A stretch of DNA of 32,681 bases from a virus. The notes under the pieces were generated by a model. That model saw only the letters and a list, made by a program, of their open reading frames with translations, did not search any database and had not been told where the DNA came from. Both the position numbers and the translations under genes were made by a program. Below are positions 30,526 through 32,681 of the stretch, piece after piece. Position 1 is the stretch's first letter; each line of letters begins with the position of its first letter. The stretch is taken from positions 1 to 32,681 of IMG/VR virus record IMGVR_UViG_3300030109_000416. One strand, 5' to 3'.

Positions 30526-30781
30526 CTTTATTTCTCTTGATGGGTTTCAAAGAAATCGTATTGATGATTCTCGTATTAGTGTAAATACAGCTTCGTTATT
30601 TAATACAGATTTAGGACAGGAAGTATTTAAATATTTAAAAAGTATTACTATAGATGCTGTTAATGGTCCTAATGTTACAGACGCAGAGTTGCGTCACCTC
30701 GAAGGTCAGCGATATATAGTTGGCTTAATAGATCGAAGAATCCAACACGCACATAAGGTGAAAAATGAACGAGCAAGTTGA
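30512..30781 (+). CDS. Bbp19-like small protein between portal and scaffold
   Basis: An 89-residue protein. LNTDLGQEVFKYL-like and AELRHLEGQRYIVGLIDRRIQHAHKVKNERA segments fit the small Bbp19-like phage family, which commonly lies between portal and scaffold genes and has no settled role. The start is ATG 30512, five bases after GGAGG (30502-30506). A GTG at 30500 is inside the ribosome site. It overlaps the end of the portal gene by 14 bases and the scaffold start by 17. Confidence 0.7.
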   Translation: MSGNNFISLDGFQRNRIDDSRISVNTASLFNTDLGQEVFKYLKSITIDAVNGPNVTDAELRHLEGQRYIVGLIDRRIQHAHKVKNERAS

Positions 30782-31544
30782 ACAGAATACAGTTGCAGAT
30801 GTAATGGAAAAGAATGAATCAACAGAAAATGTTTCACGTGAAACATCTGTTGATGCAGCAATAGATACTGTTGCACCAGTTGAAAGACCAGAATGGTTGC
30901 CAGAAAAGTTTACTAAAGCAGAAGATTTAGCTAAGTCTTATACTGAATTAGAAACTATGGTTGGTAAAAAAGAAGAAGAGTATCGTGATAAGTTTCAAAA
31001 AGAATTAGAAGAAGAAGCTTTTAAAGATAGACCAGAATCAAAAGGTGAGTATGTAATTAGTGAAGAAGCACAAAAGCTTTTAGATATGGGTGCTGTTACA
31101 GATAACAAATTATTAGAATGGTGGTCACAAACTTCATTTGAAAATGGATATAACCAAGAAGAATTTAATTCTGGTATTATGATGTACTTAGAACAAATAA
31201 GTGAAACACTTCCTAATCCAGAACAGGAAATGCAAAAGCTAGGTGACAATGCAAATGTAAGAGTTGAAGCTGCATCTTTATTTGCTAATCAATACTTTCC
31301 TAAAAACTTAATCTCTACAGTTGAATTACTTGCATCAACAGCAGAAGGTGTTCAAGTATTAGAACATATTCAAGAACAAACAAAAGGAATAAATGTAAGT
31401 TCTCCTTCTCAGCCTATTAATCAAATTAATGAAGCACAGCTTCGTGATTTAATGGCATCAGATGAATATCATAATCCAACAAAAAGAAATCCAGAAGTAG
31501 TAAGGCAAGTTGAAAGTGGATTTAAACAATTATATAAATCGTGA
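30765..31544 (+). CDS. Scaffolding protein (T7 gp9-like capsid assembly protein)
   Basis: A 259-residue acidic, helical protein. ERPEWLPEKFTKAEDLAKSYTELETMVGKKEEEY at 40-73 is the common scaffold signature, followed by a Glu-rich body and a C-terminal helix ending VVRQVESGFKQLYK, the usual capsid-binding end. It directs capsid assembly and leaves the head before DNA fills it. It is located between portal and capsid, as in T7. Codons 22-27 (NVSRET) carry a perfect parS palindrome. Confidence 0.85.
   Translation: MNEQVEQNTVADVMEKNESTENVSRETSVDAAIDTVAPVERPEWLPEKFTKAEDLAKSYTELETMVGKKEEEYRDKFQKELEEEAFKDRPESKGEYVISEEAQKLLDMGAVTDNKLLEWWSQTSFENGYNQEEFNSGIMMYLEQISETLPNPEQEMQKLGDNANVRVEAASLFANQYFPKNLISTVELLASTAEGVQVLEHIQEQTKGINVSSPSQPINQINEAQLRDLMASDEYHNPTKRNPEVVRQVESGFKQLYKS
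30829..30846. promoter_or_regulatory. parS: Perfect parS-like ParB-binding palindrome
   Basis: The 18-base perfect palindrome ATGTTTCACGTGAAACAT contains TGTTTCACGTGAAACA (30830-30845), identical to the consensus bacterial chromosomal parS site bound by ParB. It lies in the scaffold gene, in frame as NVSRET. No ParA or ParB is encoded in the window, so it would be bound by host ParB if it acts. Confidence 0.75.
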
Positions 31545-32064
31545 TATTGTAGCTTCACTTAGAAATATATCTTTAGTAAAAGCAAAGATAGCCGATGTAA
31601 TGCCTGTTTCTCAAAACATGAGACTGCCAGATATAAGGGAGTGTGCTATATTTGGCACACAACCTTTTGAGTGTTTAATGGATGCTGTTATTAATCACCC
31701 AGATGAAACCTATACTATTTTAATTAACAAGCAACCTGTAGCTATGTGTGGTACTGCTCAGTATCCAGATTCAAAAGATAACGCTTCTGTATGGATGCTT
31801 GGTACAAATGATATTGATAAACACTACTTTATATTTCTTAGAGGTGCAAAGGAATGTATTAATATACTGCAAGCAGAGTATAAAAATATAGATAATATAG
31901 TTCCTGTGGACCATACAAAGACAATACAATGGCTACAATGGTGTGGTTTTAAATTTGAAGAACATATAGAAAATCATTATGGATATGACTTTTTACGATT
32001 TAATCGTTGCAATTTATTTCAATCTAGTATTTATAATGACACATCAAGGCCTGTAATACACTAA
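31510..32064 (+). CDS. T7 gp13-like internal virion protein with acyltransferase-like fold
   Basis: Up to 184 residues. RLPDIRECAIFGTQPFECLMDAVINHPDETYTILINKQPVAMCGTAQYP, WMLGTNDIDKHYFIFLRGAKECINIL and TIQWLQWCGFKFEEHI follow the order of a GNAT-type acyltransferase fold, as in the gp13/DUF2833 phage family that acts in virion assembly rather than as a proven enzyme. The start is uncertain. TTG 31510 or GTG 31516 (AAGG upstream) both overlap the scaffold gene. In T7 the equivalent gene follows the tail tubes, while here it lies before the capsid. Confidence 0.72.
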   Translation: MKVDLNNYINRDIVASLRNISLVKAKIADVMPVSQNMRLPDIRECAIFGTQPFECLMDAVINHPDETYTILINKQPVAMCGTAQYPDSKDNASVWMLGTNDIDKHYFIFLRGAKECINILQAEYKNIDNIVPVDHTKTIQWLQWCGFKFEEHIENHYGYDFLRFNRCNLFQSSIYNDTSRPVIH

Positions 32065-32145
32065 GCGACCCTATTGGACAATCGTGTTAAGGTGAGGATC
32101 AGATAACCAGAGATACCATGAAACTTAATATAAGGAGGTTTGCTA

Positions 32146-32681
32146 ATGGCAAACACAATAGACACAGCCTTTATTAAGCAGTTTGAATCTGAAGTGCATC
32201 TTGCTTATCAGAGAATGGGATCGAAACTACGAAACACCGTTCGTACAGTAAGTAATGTTGCAGGAAACATAGTTCGTTTTCAAAAAATCGGTTCTGGTTC
32301 TGCTTCAACAAAGTCTAGAAACGGTATGATTACTCCAATGGAGTTAGCGCATACCACAGTAGAAGCTACAATGTCTGACTTCTATGCTGCTGAGTACATT
32401 GATAAGTTAGATGAACTCAAGACAAACATAGATGAAAGACAAGCTGTAGCTAAATCGGCAGCTGCTGCTCTTGGTCGTAAGACAGATGAAATTCTTATTA
32501 CAGCTATGGATGCAGGTGCTAATTCAACTCAATTACATGACGCCAGTTCAGCTGTTGAAAAAGCAGATTTACTTTCTGCCTTTGAAACAATGGGTGCTGC
32601 AAATATACCTGAGGATGGACAGCGATATATTGCTATGCACCCTAAAGGTTTTGCAGATTTATTTCTCATTACTGAATTTGC
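32146..32681 (+). CDS. Major capsid protein, N-terminal part (continues at 1-406)
   Basis: The first 178 residues of the capsid subunit (MANTIDTAFIKQFESEVHLA, then QRMGSKLRNTVRTVSNVAGN). The pattern resembles the small capsid proteins of marine podoviruses. A strong AAGGAGG (32132-32138) lies seven bases before the ATG. The reading frame runs to the end of the window without a stop and matches the frame at the window start, giving 270 residues in total. The 81-bp gap before the gene shows no convincing promoter or hairpin. Confidence 0.88.
   Translation, partial: MANTIDTAFIKQFESEVHLAYQRMGSKLRNTVRTVSNVAGNIVRFQKIGSGSASTKSRNGMITPMELAHTTVEATMSDFYAAEYIDKLDELKTNIDERQAVAKSAAAALGRKTDEILITAMDAGANSTQLHDASSAVEKADLLSAFETMGAANIPEDGQRYIAMHPKGFADLFLITEF
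32553..32681. repeat. Terminal redundancy, right copy
   Basis: Matches 1-129 with four silent differences at 32604, 32610, 32613 and 32640. Circularising at this overlap gives about 32,552 bp. Confidence 0.93.

Noticed and set aside
32065-32145. Promoter in the gap before the capsid gene
   Set aside because: TTGGAC is present but no matching -10 box lies at the right distance, so I could not support it.
1-32681. Integrase, repressor, attachment site or tRNA gene
   Set aside because: I found no tyrosine or serine recombinase motif, no CI-like repressor and no cloverleaf. The HTH proteins alone do not show lysogeny.

Overview
The window is a nearly complete genome of a small tailed phage with T7-like (podovirus) virion architecture. 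It is AT-rich and gene-dense, and most neighbouring genes overlap by 1 to 17 bases. The first 129 bases and the last 129 bases are the same stretch of the major capsid gene, differing at four third-codon positions. The contig therefore closes into a circle of about 32,552 bp (a circularly permuted or terminally redundant genome assembled from a mixed population). Low GC, the set of small conserved proteins next to the terminase, and the lack of any phage RNA or DNA polymerase suggest a marine podovirus of the kind found in SAR11 and other low-GC alphaproteobacteria. The host is an inference.

There are two convergent transcription units. The rightward late unit starts at the terminase small subunit (25118). 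It runs through a cluster of tiny basic proteins, terminase large subunit (26982), portal (28936), scaffold (30765), a gp13-like acyltransferase-fold protein (31510) and the major capsid protein (32146 to the end, continuing at 1-406). It then passes through the tail tubular proteins A and B, three internal/ejection proteins (3884-11198), a large tail fibre with a self-cleaving S74 chaperone domain (11202-14612), a 2OG-Fe(II) oxygenase-like protein, two holin-like proteins and a T4-type lysozyme (17349). A strong terminator sits right after the capsid/decoration genes (689-720), and another ends the unit (17378-17422).

The leftward unit (24373 down to 17511) holds replication and recombination functions: an unknown 260-aa protein, a DUF932-like protein, several HTH and zinc-ribbon small proteins, a PDDEXK nuclease, a replication-initiation or helicase-loader-like pair (possibly one frameshifted gene), a YqaJ exonuclease, an ERF annealing protein and a small protein with an SSB-like C-terminal tip. 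Many of these genes share one ribosome-binding leader, GGAGAACAC. No polymerase, primase, integrase or repressor is visible, so the phage probably borrows the host replication and transcription machinery and recombines its own DNA.

Between the two divergent units lies about 740 bp without a credible gene (24374-25117). It is packed with nested inverted repeats and looks like a large structured RNA, a replication origin or a packaging region. It ends in a perfect TTGACA promoter box and a duplicated TAAGGGGGGG motif just before the terminase. The most striking single site is a perfect copy of the bacterial chromosome-partition sequence parS (TGTTTCACGTGAAACA) inside the scaffold gene, although no ParA or ParB is encoded here.
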